In this document: in pieces, positions 8,257 to 15,950 of the stretch | How positions within the stretch are numbered: position 1 is the first letter of the stretch | How the letters are laid out: each line of letters begins with the position of its first letter | Assembly (NCBI RefSeq): GCF_005780185.1 | Contig: NZ_VBUI01000009.1 | Span: 1-64,000, forward strand | DNA from: Halomonas urmiana | GTDB lineage: Bacteria; Pseudomonadota; Gammaproteobacteria; Pseudomonadales; Halomonadaceae | Direction of reading: 5' to 3' | DNA length: 64,000 nucleotides | Program-made: the position numbers and the translations under genes | Notes under the pieces: model-generated | Told to the model about the DNA's origin: nothing | The model's database searches: none | Seen by the model: the letters and a program-made list of their open reading frames with translations, nothing else

Positions 8257-8784
8257 TTAGGCCCGGTCGCCCTGCAGGGTGGCCAGGGTGCGCCGATGCA
8301 GGTCCTGGCTGGTGGCATCGAAGAGCACGAAGCGAACGCGCTCGATGCCGGGGCAACGGGGCAGGGTGGTGAGAACCGTCGAGATCGCGATGCGCGCTGC
8401 CTCGGCCGGCGGGTAGCCGAAGGCCCCGGCGGAGAGGGCCGGGAAGGCGATCGAGCGGATGCCGTGGCGCTCTGCCAGCTCCAGGGCGTTGCGGTAGCAG
8501 GCCGCGAGCAGCTCGTCGGCGGGCTCGTCGACACCGTAGACCGGCCCCAGGCAGTGGATCACGTGACGGTTGGGCAGCTCGAAGGCCTCGGTGACCACCG
8601 CCTGGCCGGGGCGGATCGGCGCCAGCGGCCGGCACGCCTCGACGAGCCCGGGACCTGCGGCCCGGTGCAGGGCGCCCGCCACACCGCCGCCGCTTCTCAG
8701 CTGGGCGTTGGCGGCATTGACCACGGTATCGATATCGGCTTGGCGGGCGATATCGCCCTGGACGCATTCGATGAGCTCGGTCAT
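8257..8784 (-). CDS. Macrodomain protein (probable O-acetyl-ADP-ribose deacetylase, YmdB-like)
   Basis: A 175-residue single macrodomain. It has the diagnostic VVNAANAQLRSGGGVAGALHRAAG loop, in which the NAAN and GGGVAGA segments bind ADP-ribose. The second phosphate loop is ALSAGAFGYP, with the aspartate QGDIA near the N-terminus. Relatives hydrolyse O-acetyl-ADP-ribose or remove ADP-ribose from proteins. AAGGAG lies seven bases before the ATG. The next gene on this strand, upstream, is a nitrilase-superfamily amidase only 30 bases away, so they probably share a transcript. Confidence 0.9.
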   Translation of the reverse strand: MTELIECVQGDIARQADIDTVVNAANAQLRSGGGVAGALHRAAGPGLVEACRPLAPIRPGQAVVTEAFELPNRHVIHCLGPVYGVDEPADELLAACYRNALELAERHGIRSIAFPALSAGAFGYPPAEAARIAISTVLTTLPRCPGIERVRFVLFDATSQDLHRRTLATLQGDRA

Positions 8785-8814
8785 GACGCGACTCCTTGGT
8801 GGCCTGGCCTCCCC

Positions 8815-9639
8815 TCAGTCTGGCGTCCAGAGCGGCAGGGCATCAAGGTCGGCCCGACGGTCCGTGCCGAGCGGCAGGCGCCGGCGTGCCTCGCGGAGCG
8901 CCGCCTTGTCCAGGGTCAGCCGATGCCACTCCTCGCCGCTGCCGAAGGCGTAGGCGGGGTGATCGTCGTCGACCAGCGGCGGGCAGAACAGCGACCGGCC
9001 CCACTCGGCGCCGGCGCGATTCAGGCTCAGCCAGTAAAGCTGATTCTCCATGGCGCGGGTGGTGACGAAGGCGTGCCAGCTGGCGAAGCTGAAGTCGCGG
9101 GTGAAGGCCACCGGGTGCAGGATCAGTTCGACACCTTCGGCGGCGAGGCGCCGCGCCAGTGCCGGGAAGCGCAGGTCGTAGCAGATGACCACGCCGATCC
9201 GCCAGCCGGCGATCTCGGTGACCAGCAGGTGCTCGCCGGGCGAGAAGTGGGCTGCCTCGCCCGAGGCCCCGAACTGGGCGCAGTGGAGCTTGTCGTAGAC
9301 GCCGGTCAGGCGGCCGTCGGGGCCGACCAGCACCTGGCTGATATGGCGGCAGCCGGTCGCGCGGCGCGCCATGCCGAAGGCGATGGAGGTGCCGAGTTCT
9401 CGAGCCAGCTCGGCGAAGGCTTCGACCACCGGGCCGCCGAGATCGTCGTCCAGCGCCTCCAGGCAGTCGAAGGCGTCGTCGCTGTATTCCTGGGCGGCGA
9501 GCTCCGGCAGCACGATGAGATCCGGCACGCCATCGTCACAGGCCCCGCGTATGCGATCCGCCAGCCGGCGCAGGTGGGTGAGCTGGTCGGCGCGACGGCG
9601 AGTCGTCGGAATGCTGATCTGGCCGGCGAGTATCTGCAT
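8815..9639 (-). CDS. Carbon-nitrogen hydrolase (Nit-type amidase)
   Basis: A 274-residue nitrilase-superfamily enzyme with the full catalytic triad: Glu46 (LIVLPELAAQ), Lys117 (VYDKLHC) and Cys153 (VICYDLRFP). The CYDLRFP context is shared with Nit1/Nit2-type omega-amidases and deaminated-glutathione amidases, so repair or amide hydrolysis is likelier than nitrile hydrolysis. ATG 9639 follows ACAGGAGACACC. A 55-residue upstream extension of the open frame has no coding character. It probably forms a two-gene unit with the macrodomain gene. Confidence 0.83.
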   Translation of the reverse strand: MQILAGQISIPTTRRRADQLTHLRRLADRIRGACDDGVPDLIVLPELAAQEYSDDAFDCLEALDDDLGGPVVEAFAELARELGTSIAFGMARRATGCRHISQVLVGPDGRLTGVYDKLHCAQFGASGEAAHFSPGEHLLVTEIAGWRIGVVICYDLRFPALARRLAAEGVELILHPVAFTRDFSFASWHAFVTTRAMENQLYWLSLNRAGAEWGRSLFCPPLVDDDHPAYAFGSGEEWHRLTLDKAALREARRRLPLGTDRRADLDALPLWTPD

Positions 9640-9925
9640 GGTGTCTCCTGTGTCGATGCCTGGAGGCGTGTGATCCAGGCCGCGGCTCTTGCGCCTATCT
9701 CTGCAGTCTATTTCCGCGGCCGCCTGGTTGCCTTTACGTGGACAGCGCCGCGGAAAATTAACGCTCGCGTCATCTATGCTGGGTCTAGACTCCTTCATAA
9801 GCAAAAAGGCCTCATCATACGACCGCTTTTTTCGCTAAAGTAGGAGGGAGCGGCTCAGGCCGTCGGCGGTCCAGGATCGGGACCGCTACTACGGAATCCG
9901 TTTGCACAACACAAGAGGTGTGTTA
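9640..9925. promoter_or_regulatory. Divergent intergenic region (amidase / TAXI receptor)
   Basis: These 286 bases separate two divergent genes and hold no open frame worth calling. The stretch around 9750-9840 is clearly AT-richer than its surroundings and is where promoters would lie. A 7-base hairpin (GCGGTCC/GGACCGC, 9866-9886) sits in the leader of the TAXI gene. I could not assign -35/-10 elements confidently. Confidence 0.5.
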
Positions 9926-10903
9926 ATGAAACGTCATGCTTTCTCTGCCGCTGCCTTTTCCGGCGCGCTGCTGGGAGCCGCGATGTTCGCATCGCCGGCT
10001 ATGGCCCAGGACGAGAAGTTCATCACCATCGGTACCGGTGGCCAGACCGGCGTCTACTACGTCGTCGGCCAGTCCGTCTGCCGCCTGGTGAACCGTCTGG
10101 AAGACGCCAACATCAAGTGCAACGCCCCCTCCACCGGCGGGTCGGTGGCCAATGTCAACGGCATCAAGTCCGGCGAGCTGGACATGGGCGTGGTGCAGTC
10201 CGACGTCCAGTATCAGGCCTACAACGGCACCGGCAACTTCGAGGGGGATGCCTACGAAGAGCTGCGCGCCGTCTTCCGCGTCCACGGCGAGCCGCTGACC
10301 ATGCTGGCCCGTGCCGATGCTGGCATCGAAGGCCTCGACGACCTGGAAGGCAAGCGCGTCAACATCGGCAACCCGGGCTCCGGCCAGCGCAACACCATGG
10401 AAGTGGTCATGGACGCCAAGGGCTGGACCATGGATACCTTCTCCCTGGCCTCCCAGCTGGACGCCGCCGAGCAGGCCGCGGCCCTGTCCGACAACAACAT
10501 CGACGCCATGGTCTATGTGGTCGGTCACCCCAACGGTTCTCTGCAGGAAGCCACTACCACCGTCGACGCGCGCCTCGTCCCGCTGGATGGGCCGGCCATC
10601 GAGAAGATCGTCGAGGAGCACCCCTACTACTCCAAGTCGGTCATCCCCGGTGGCATCTACAAGGGCAACCCGGACGATGTGCCCACCTTCGGCGTGGCGG
10701 CCACCTTCGTGACCGATAGCAACACCGATGACGAAGTGGTCTACCAGACGGTCAAGGCGATCTTCGACAACTTCGATCGCTTCAAGCGTCTGCACCCTGC
10801 CTTCGAGAACCTCGACCCGCAGGAGATGGTCAGCTCCGGTCTATCGGCGCCGCTGCACGAGGGTGCCGCACGCTACTATCGCGAGCAGGGTTGGATCGAG
10901 TGA
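9926..10903 (+). CDS. TAXI-family TRAP transporter solute receptor
   Basis: A 325-residue periplasmic receptor with a signal peptide ending at ASPAMAQ. The mature protein starts FITIGTGGQTGVYYVVGQSVC, the hallmark of the TAXI family (TRAP-associated extracytoplasmic immunogenic). GDMxxxQSD-type residues follow (SGELDMGVVQSDVQYQAY), as does KRVNIGNPGSGQRNT. TAXI receptors are linked to glutamate/2-oxoglutarate-like substrates in studied cases, but the ligand here is unknown. AGAGG precedes ATG 9926. It is followed by a strong hairpin and then its fused permease. Confidence 0.9.
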   Translation: MKRHAFSAAAFSGALLGAAMFASPAMAQDEKFITIGTGGQTGVYYVVGQSVCRLVNRLEDANIKCNAPSTGGSVANVNGIKSGELDMGVVQSDVQYQAYNGTGNFEGDAYEELRAVFRVHGEPLTMLARADAGIEGLDDLEGKRVNIGNPGSGQRNTMEVVMDAKGWTMDTFSLASQLDAAEQAAALSDNNIDAMVYVVGHPNGSLQEATTTVDARLVPLDGPAIEKIVEEHPYYSKSVIPGGIYKGNPDDVPTFGVAATFVTDSNTDDEVVYQTVKAIFDNFDRFKRLHPAFENLDPQEMVSSGLSAPLHEGAARYYREQGWIE

Positions 10904-10937
10904 TCTCCGGCATCTGAGATCATCTCATTCAGGTGTG

Positions 10938-10973
10938 GAGTGCGCGGTCATCCGGAGAGGTGACCGCGCACTC
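10938..10973 (+). terminator. Strong hairpin between TAXI receptor and permease genes
   Basis: A perfect 13-base stem (GAGTGCGCGGTCA at 10938-10950 with its complement at 10961-10973) closes a 10-base loop, 35 bases after the receptor stop. The tail is only mildly T-rich, so partial termination or 3'-end protection giving excess receptor is more likely than complete termination. Confidence 0.75.
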
Positions 10974-11028
10974 TGGTTCTGACGAATGATAACCAGTGTC
11001 AATCGATAACTTAGAGCAGGGCTCGCTT

Positions 11029-13623
11029 ATGACCGAGGACAAGATGAGGTCTCCGGGTGATGAGGTCGACCTGGAGGATATGGTCGCCTCTACCGACTCG
11101 GGGGCGCGCAAGCCGGCCGGAATGCCCGGCAAGTTGCTGGTCAGCATCGCCGCGGTGTGGTCGCTCTTCCAGCTGTGGATCGCCTCGCCGATCCCCTTCA
11201 TGGTGGGCTTCGGGGTCTTCAATGCCACCGAGGCCCGATCGATTCATCTGGCATTCGCGCTCTTCCTGGCCTACATGGCCTACCCGGCGCTGCAGCGTTC
11301 GCCGCGTGACCGCATCCCCCTCCAGGACTGGGTGCTGGCGGCGCTCGCGGCCTTCTGCGGCGCCTACATGTTCATGTTCTATGAACAGCTGGCCCAGCGT
11401 CCCGGCGCCCCCATCCTGCAGGACGTGATCATCGGGGTGGCGGGGATCCTGCTGCTGCTCGAGGCTACCCGCCGAGCCCTCGGGCCGCCGCTGATGATCG
11501 TGGCGTCGGTATTTCTTCTCTATAGCCTGGCGGGCCCCTGGATGCCCGGTATCCTCTCGCATGGTGGGGTCAGCCTGTTCGGCCTGATCAATCACCAGTG
11601 GCTGACGACCCAAGGGGTCTTTGGCATCGCGCTGGGGGTCTCGACCAGCTTCGTCTTCCTGTTCGTGCTCTTCGGCGCCCTGCTCGACAAGGCCGGAGCT
11701 GGCAACTACTTCATCAAGGTCGCCTTCTCGCTACTGGGCCACTATAAGGGCGGGCCGGCCAAGGCCGCCGTGGTGGCCTCGGGCATGACCGGCCTGATAT
11801 CCGGCTCCTCGATCGCCAACGTGGTGACCACCGGTACCTTTACCGTGCCGATGATGAAGCGCGTCGGCTTCTCAGCCGAGAAGGCCGGGGCGGTCGAGGT
11901 CTCGTCCTCGGTCAACGGCCAGATCATGCCGCCGGTCATGGGGGCCGCGGCTTTCCTGATGGTCGAATACGTGGGCATTTCCTACGTGGAGGTGATCAAG
12001 CATGCCTTCTTGCCGGCGCTGATCTCCTATATCGCCCTGATCTATATCGTCCACCTCGAGGCCCTCAAGGCCGGCCTCGAGGGGTTGGAGAGCAGCAATC
12101 CGCCCAAGCCGCTGGTGCGCAAGGTGATCGGCTTCCTGGGCGGCCTGCTGCTGATGATGGTCACTGCCTTGGGGGTCTACTACGGCCTGGGCTGGCTCAA
12201 GCCGGTGCTGGGCGATGCCACGCCCTGGGTGGTCGCGGTCGCCCTGACGGCGATTTATGTCGCTCTGCTCAAGCTGGCCGCGGGGTATCCCGAGCTCGAG
12301 CTCGACGACCCGGACACCCCCATCTACACGCTGCCCCAGACCAAGCCCACGGTGCTGGTCGGCCTGCAATACATCCTGCCGGTGATCGTGCTGATCTGGT
12401 GCCTGATGGTGGAGCGTCTCTCGCCCGGCCTCTCCGCTTTCTGGGCCACGGTGTTCATGATCTTCATCATTCTCACCCAGCGTCCCATCACCTCGGTCTT
12501 TCGCCACCGCAGCGACATGGCCGCGGACCTGCGCGAGGGCGTCATGGATCTGTGGAACGGTCTGGTGACTGGTGCCCGCAACATGATCGGCATCGGCATC
12601 GCTACGGCCACCGCGGGCATCATCGTCGGGGCTGTATCGCAGACCGGTGTGGGGCTGGTATTGGCCGAAGTGGTGGAAACCCTCTCCATGGGTAACCTGA
12701 TGCTGATCCTGCTGCTCACGGCGGTGCTCAGCCTGATCCTCGGCATGGGGCTGCCTACCACGGCCAACTACATCGTGGTCTCGGCACTGCTGGCGCCGGT
12801 CATCGTCCAGCTGGGGGCACAGAACGGTCTGCTGGTGCCGTTGATCGCGGTTCACCTGTTCGTGTTCTACTTCGGCATCATGGCGGACGTGACGCCGCCA
12901 GTGGGGCTTGCCTCCTTCGCCGCGGCCGCAGTATCGGGTGGTGACCCCATCCGCACCGGCTTCCAGGCCTTCTACTACAGCCTGCGCACCGCGGCACTGC
13001 CGTTCCTGTTCATCTTCAATACCGACCTGCTGCTGATCGATGTCTCCTTCCTGCAGGGCATCCTGATCTTCGTGGTATCGACCATCGCCATGTTGATCTT
13101 CGCGGCTGCCACTCAGGGTTTCATGGTGACCCGCAGCCGCTGGTACGAGTCCGTGCTGCTGCTGCTGGTGGCCTTCACGCTGTTCCGGCCAGGCTTCTGG
13201 ATGGACATGATCCACGACCCCTACCAGTCGGTGCCACCGGCGCAGTTCGTCGAGGCGCTGGGTAGCGTCGACGAGGAGAGTACCCTGCGTCTGCAGGTCA
13301 GCGGTCTGGACGCCTATGGCGATCCCATGACCACCTACATGACGCTGCCGGTGCCCGAGGGCGAGACTGGGGAGGAGCGTCTGGAGAACCTTGGGCTGGA
13401 ACTGTTCATCGAAGAGGAGAGGGCCGTGGTCGATATGGTTGCCTACGGCAGCCAGGCCGCCGACATGGGCTTCGACTTCGACCAGGAGATCATCCAGGTC
13501 CTGGCTCCGGTGGACCGCTGGACCAAGGAGTGGATGTGGATTCCCGCCTTCCTGGTGTTCGGCCTGGTCATGATGCTGCAACGGCGGCGGCGTGATCGCG
13601 ATGCCGCCCTTGCTCAAGCCTGA
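11029..13623 (+). CDS. TRAP transporter fused permease (4TM/12TM) with DUF3394 tail
   Basis: An 864-residue inner-membrane protein fusing the small (DctQ-like) and large (DctM-like) TRAP subunits, the usual partner of TAXI receptors. About 16 or more hydrophobic segments are visible. The DctM block reads ASGMTGLISGSSIANVVTTG, and the second reads GMGLPTTANYIVVSALL. The last 190 residues carry a non-membrane segment (VPPAQFVEALGSVDEESTLRLQV) matching the DUF3394 extension, then a final helix. ATG 11029 is preceded by GAGCAGG; an upstream GTG (10996) lacks a ribosome site. A UspA gene follows after 13 bases. Confidence 0.88.
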   Translation: MTEDKMRSPGDEVDLEDMVASTDSGARKPAGMPGKLLVSIAAVWSLFQLWIASPIPFMVGFGVFNATEARSIHLAFALFLAYMAYPALQRSPRDRIPLQDWVLAALAAFCGAYMFMFYEQLAQRPGAPILQDVIIGVAGILLLLEATRRALGPPLMIVASVFLLYSLAGPWMPGILSHGGVSLFGLINHQWLTTQGVFGIALGVSTSFVFLFVLFGALLDKAGAGNYFIKVAFSLLGHYKGGPAKAAVVASGMTGLISGSSIANVVTTGTFTVPMMKRVGFSAEKAGAVEVSSSVNGQIMPPVMGAAAFLMVEYVGISYVEVIKHAFLPALISYIALIYIVHLEALKAGLEGLESSNPPKPLVRKVIGFLGGLLLMMVTALGVYYGLGWLKPVLGDATPWVVAVALTAIYVALLKLAAGYPELELDDPDTPIYTLPQTKPTVLVGLQYILPVIVLIWCLMVERLSPGLSAFWATVFMIFIILTQRPITSVFRHRSDMAADLREGVMDLWNGLVTGARNMIGIGIATATAGIIVGAVSQTGVGLVLAEVVETLSMGNLMLILLLTAVLSLILGMGLPTTANYIVVSALLAPVIVQLGAQNGLLVPLIAVHLFVFYFGIMADVTPPVGLASFAAAAVSGGDPIRTGFQAFYYSLRTAALPFLFIFNTDLLLIDVSFLQGILIFVVSTIAMLIFAAATQGFMVTRSRWYESVLLLLVAFTLFRPGFWMDMIHDPYQSVPPAQFVEALGSVDEESTLRLQVSGLDAYGDPMTTYMTLPVPEGETGEERLENLGLELFIEEERAVVDMVAYGSQAADMGFDFDQEIIQVLAPVDRWTKEWMWIPAFLVFGLVMMLQRRRRDRDAALAQA

Positions 13624-13636
13624 AGGAGGCGCAACC

Positions 13637-14065
13637 ATGTATAGCAAGATCATGTTGCCGGTGGATCTCAACGAGGAGGCGTCGTGGGAGAAGGCGCTGC
13701 CCACGGCTCTGTCGCTGTGCCAGAGCTTCGGTGCCTCGCTGCACGTGGTGACGGTGCTGCCCGACTACCGCATGCCGCTGGTGGGCTCCTACTTCCCCAA
13801 GGACTTCGCCGAGAAGGCGCATCAGGCGGTCTCCGATGCCCAGCACGAGTTCATCCGTGAGCACGTGCCGGAGGACATCACCGTCCAGAGCGTGATCGTC
13901 GATGGCTCACCGTGGGAAGCGATCATCAAGGCGGCGAAGCAGCTCGAGATCGATCTGATCGTCATGGCCTCCCACAACAAGCGCAAGTTCGTCGACTACG
14001 TACTCGGGCCCAATGCCGAACACGTCGTGCACCACTCGAAGGTGTCGGTGATGATCGTGCGCTGA
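13637..14065 (+). CDS. Universal stress protein (UspA family) of the TRAP operon
   Basis: A 142-residue single Usp domain behind a textbook AAGGAGG. It is the third gene of the TAXI-TRAP unit, an arrangement seen in Halomonas, where TeaD (UspA) accompanies the TeaABC ectoine TRAP transporter and modulates it. The ATP-binding signature Gly-2X-Gly-9X-Gly-Ser/Thr is degenerate: it reads Ala111-Ser-His-Asn114 and later Gly124-Pro125, so ATP binding is doubtful. A regulatory role on the permease is inferred from context. Confidence 0.85.
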   Translation: MYSKIMLPVDLNEEASWEKALPTALSLCQSFGASLHVVTVLPDYRMPLVGSYFPKDFAEKAHQAVSDAQHEFIREHVPEDITVQSVIVDGSPWEAIIKAAKQLEIDLIVMASHNKRKFVDYVLGPNAEHVVHHSKVSVMIVR

Positions 14066-14410
14066 ATCGGCCCTAGCCACTCGCGATGCCATCCTGGCCG
14101 ATGGCATGGCGTTGGCGACGTCGCCGATGGCAATAGGCTAGCACCCTGCGAACGCCTCCCTGGAGGGGAGGCGTTCGCGTATGGAGAACCTTCCCGCCGG
14201 CGACAGGCGGGTGATGACGCTCGGCGGATCCGCGTGCTGAGGACACTGTGCGTTGAGGGACGCGCGCCCGCGCCCTCTGCGTTAACGGCGGACGTCGTCT
14301 ACATTAATCAGACATTAAGAGATGACGGGCGCCTTTCGGCCACGCGGCGAAGGCACCCCGAACCGGCCCGGCGGAACCGGGACACCAAAGGCGGAAACAG
14401 GGGTGTGACC
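14066..14410. other. 345-base gap between UspA and DUF2189 genes
   Basis: No credible gene is present. It holds a short perfect palindrome (GGCGACGTCGCC, around 14114-14125), the strong hairpin listed separately, and an AT-richer stretch near 14290-14330 (TACATTAATCAGACATTAAG) that probably carries the promoter for the DUF2189 gene. An open frame in phase with the DUF2189 gene runs through part of this gap but lacks coding character. Confidence 0.5.
14148..14178 (+). terminator. Terminator-like hairpin after the TRAP/UspA operon
   Basis: A perfect 13-base stem (GCGAACGCCTCCC with GGGAGGCGTTCGC) closes a five-base loop, 83 bases after the UspA stop. No T-run follows, but stem strength and position suit an operon end. 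Confidence 0.65.
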
Positions 14411-15226
14411 ATGAATGCGGCAACCAGAGAGCGGGACAAGACTGCTGCGCCCAGTGTCAGGATCAACATCCGGTCAGTGGGTATGGACAAACCACGAGCC
14501 TGGCTGGCGGCGGGCTTCGAGGATTTTCGCCAGGCCACCGCGGTCAGTCTTGCCTATGGGATGTTCTGGGTGGGGCTGAGTATCGCCATCACCGCCGGTG
14601 CCTTCACGCTGGGGCTCTGGCACTGGCTGTTGCCGCTGATTGCCGGTTTCATGTTCCTCGGGCCGCTGGTGGCGGTGGGGTCTTACGGCATCAGTCGGGC
14701 GATCGAGGCCGGGCGCGTCCCCAATCTCGGTGATGCGTTCGGCGGCTGGAAGGGGCACGCGGGTCAGCTGGCGATGATGGGCGTGATGATGATGATCTTC
14801 TTCCTCGCCTGGATTCGCCTGGCCACGCTGCTCTTTGCGCTGTTTTTCGGCCTCGAGGCGCCCAACCCCGAGACGCTCTATACGTCGCTTCTGACCACCG
14901 CCGACGGCCTGGTCATGCTGGCGGTAGGCACCGCGATCGGCGCCGTGCTGGCCTTCGGCGCCTTCACCATCAGCGTGGTGGCCATCCCCACCCTGATGGA
15001 TCAGGACCTCACCTTCATGGAGGGCATCGAGGCCAGCATCCGTTCGGTGGCCAAGAACTTCCGCCCGATGCTGCTGTGGGCGGTCATCCTCACCGGCTGC
15101 GTGCTGGTCGGGGTCATGACCTTCTATATCGGCCTGGCCCTGATCCTGCCGGTACTGGGCCATGCCAGCTGGCATGCCTATGAGGACCTGGTGCGCATCG
15201 AGCCGGTCGAGAAGCTGGAAAGCTGA
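14411..15226 (+). CDS. DUF2189 family integral membrane protein
   Basis: A 271-residue inner-membrane protein with about six hydrophobic helices. A conserved N-terminal block (VGMDKPRAWLAAGFEDFRQ) leads into the first helix pair, and GPLVAVGSYGISRAIEAGR and a final LPVLGHASWHAYEDLV are typical of DUF2189. Members are sometimes annotated as cytochrome c oxidase subunit I-like, but no haem or copper ligands are visible. Its function is unknown. AGGGG lies ahead of ATG 14411. It stands alone between two hairpins. Confidence 0.8.
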   Translation: MNAATRERDKTAAPSVRINIRSVGMDKPRAWLAAGFEDFRQATAVSLAYGMFWVGLSIAITAGAFTLGLWHWLLPLIAGFMFLGPLVAVGSYGISRAIEAGRVPNLGDAFGGWKGHAGQLAMMGVMMMIFFLAWIRLATLLFALFFGLEAPNPETLYTSLLTTADGLVMLAVGTAIGAVLAFGAFTISVVAIPTLMDQDLTFMEGIEASIRSVAKNFRPMLLWAVILTGCVLVGVMTFYIGLALILPVLGHASWHAYEDLVRIEPVEKLES

Positions 15227-15283
15227 GGCGACACCTACCGACGGCGGCCGTGTCAGCGGTATCAGCAGTGGCAGACAGCAGTG

Positions 15284-15313
15284 GCAAGAGGGGCGCCTTG
15301 GCGCCCCTCTTGC
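15284..15313 (+). terminator. Terminator after the DUF2189 gene
   Basis: GCAAGAGGGGCGCC and its exact complement form a 14-base inverted repeat with a two-base centre, followed by TGTT. It lies 57 bases after the stop and before the next gene. Confidence 0.75.
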
Positions 15314-15393
15314 TGTTAGGCGGCCCAGATCCTGACCCCGGGCGCCGAGTGACGTACTCTGTACCGGTCTTCCTTGTCTCGGGAATCCCGCTC

Positions 15394-15927
15394 ATGTCGA
15401 TCGGATTCATCGTTCGTCTGCTGGCACCGCTGCTGTGGTTGCTGATCGCGCTGCCTCACGCTCAGGCCCATACTCATGCCCAGCCGACGCCCCTGCCCGA
15501 GCCCACCGGCAGGGTGATCCTGACCCTTAGCGGGGATATCGCCCATCCCAATGTGGGTGGCGAGGCGCACTTCGATCGCACCATGCTAAAGGCCCTGCCG
15601 TCGCGGATCATCGAGACCCACACGCCCTGGCATAGCGACAAGGGGCGCTTCGAGGGGCCCCTGGTCCGGGCCCTGCTCGAAGCCGCCGGGGCCGACGGTG
15701 ACTGCCTGCGCATCCGGGCCCTCGACGACTTCGAGGCGCAGGCCCCGCGGTCCGACTTCTACGACCACGACGTGATCCTCGCCATGTCACGGGATGGGGA
15801 GCCCCTGGGCATCCGCGACTACGGTCCGCTGTTCGTCGTCTATCCCTTCGATGCGCATCCAGAGCTCTTGACCGAGGCGGTGCGTTTTCGCTCGGTCTGG
15901 CACGTCGAACGGATCATCGTACCCTGA
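15394..15927 (+). CDS. Exported SUOX-fold (molybdopterin-oxidoreductase-like) protein
   Basis: A 177-residue exported protein with a signal peptide ending near ALPHAQAHTHAQ. The region GRVILTLSGDIAHPN, THTPWHSDKGRFEGPLVRALL and YGPLFVVYPFDAHPE resembles the sulfite-oxidase (SUOX) molybdopterin-binding fold. The only cysteine in the mature domain (GDCLRIRAL) is not in the usual cofactor-ligand context, so catalysis is doubtful. It sits 23 bases upstream of a hybrid histidine kinase on the same strand. A sensory partner role for that kinase is inferred from this pairing. Confidence 0.65.
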   Translation: MSIGFIVRLLAPLLWLLIALPHAQAHTHAQPTPLPEPTGRVILTLSGDIAHPNVGGEAHFDRTMLKALPSRIIETHTPWHSDKGRFEGPLVRALLEAAGADGDCLRIRALDDFEAQAPRSDFYDHDVILAMSRDGEPLGIRDYGPLFVVYPFDAHPELLTEAVRFRSVWHVERIIVP

Positions 15928-15950
15928 GAGGTTCTGGGCGAGGAGGCCTG

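Noticed and set aside
11872..13704. 610-codon minus-strand open frame across the TRAP fused permease
   Set aside because: Its sequence is low-complexity His/Gln/Asp-rich shadow of a membrane protein gene; no recognisable domain.
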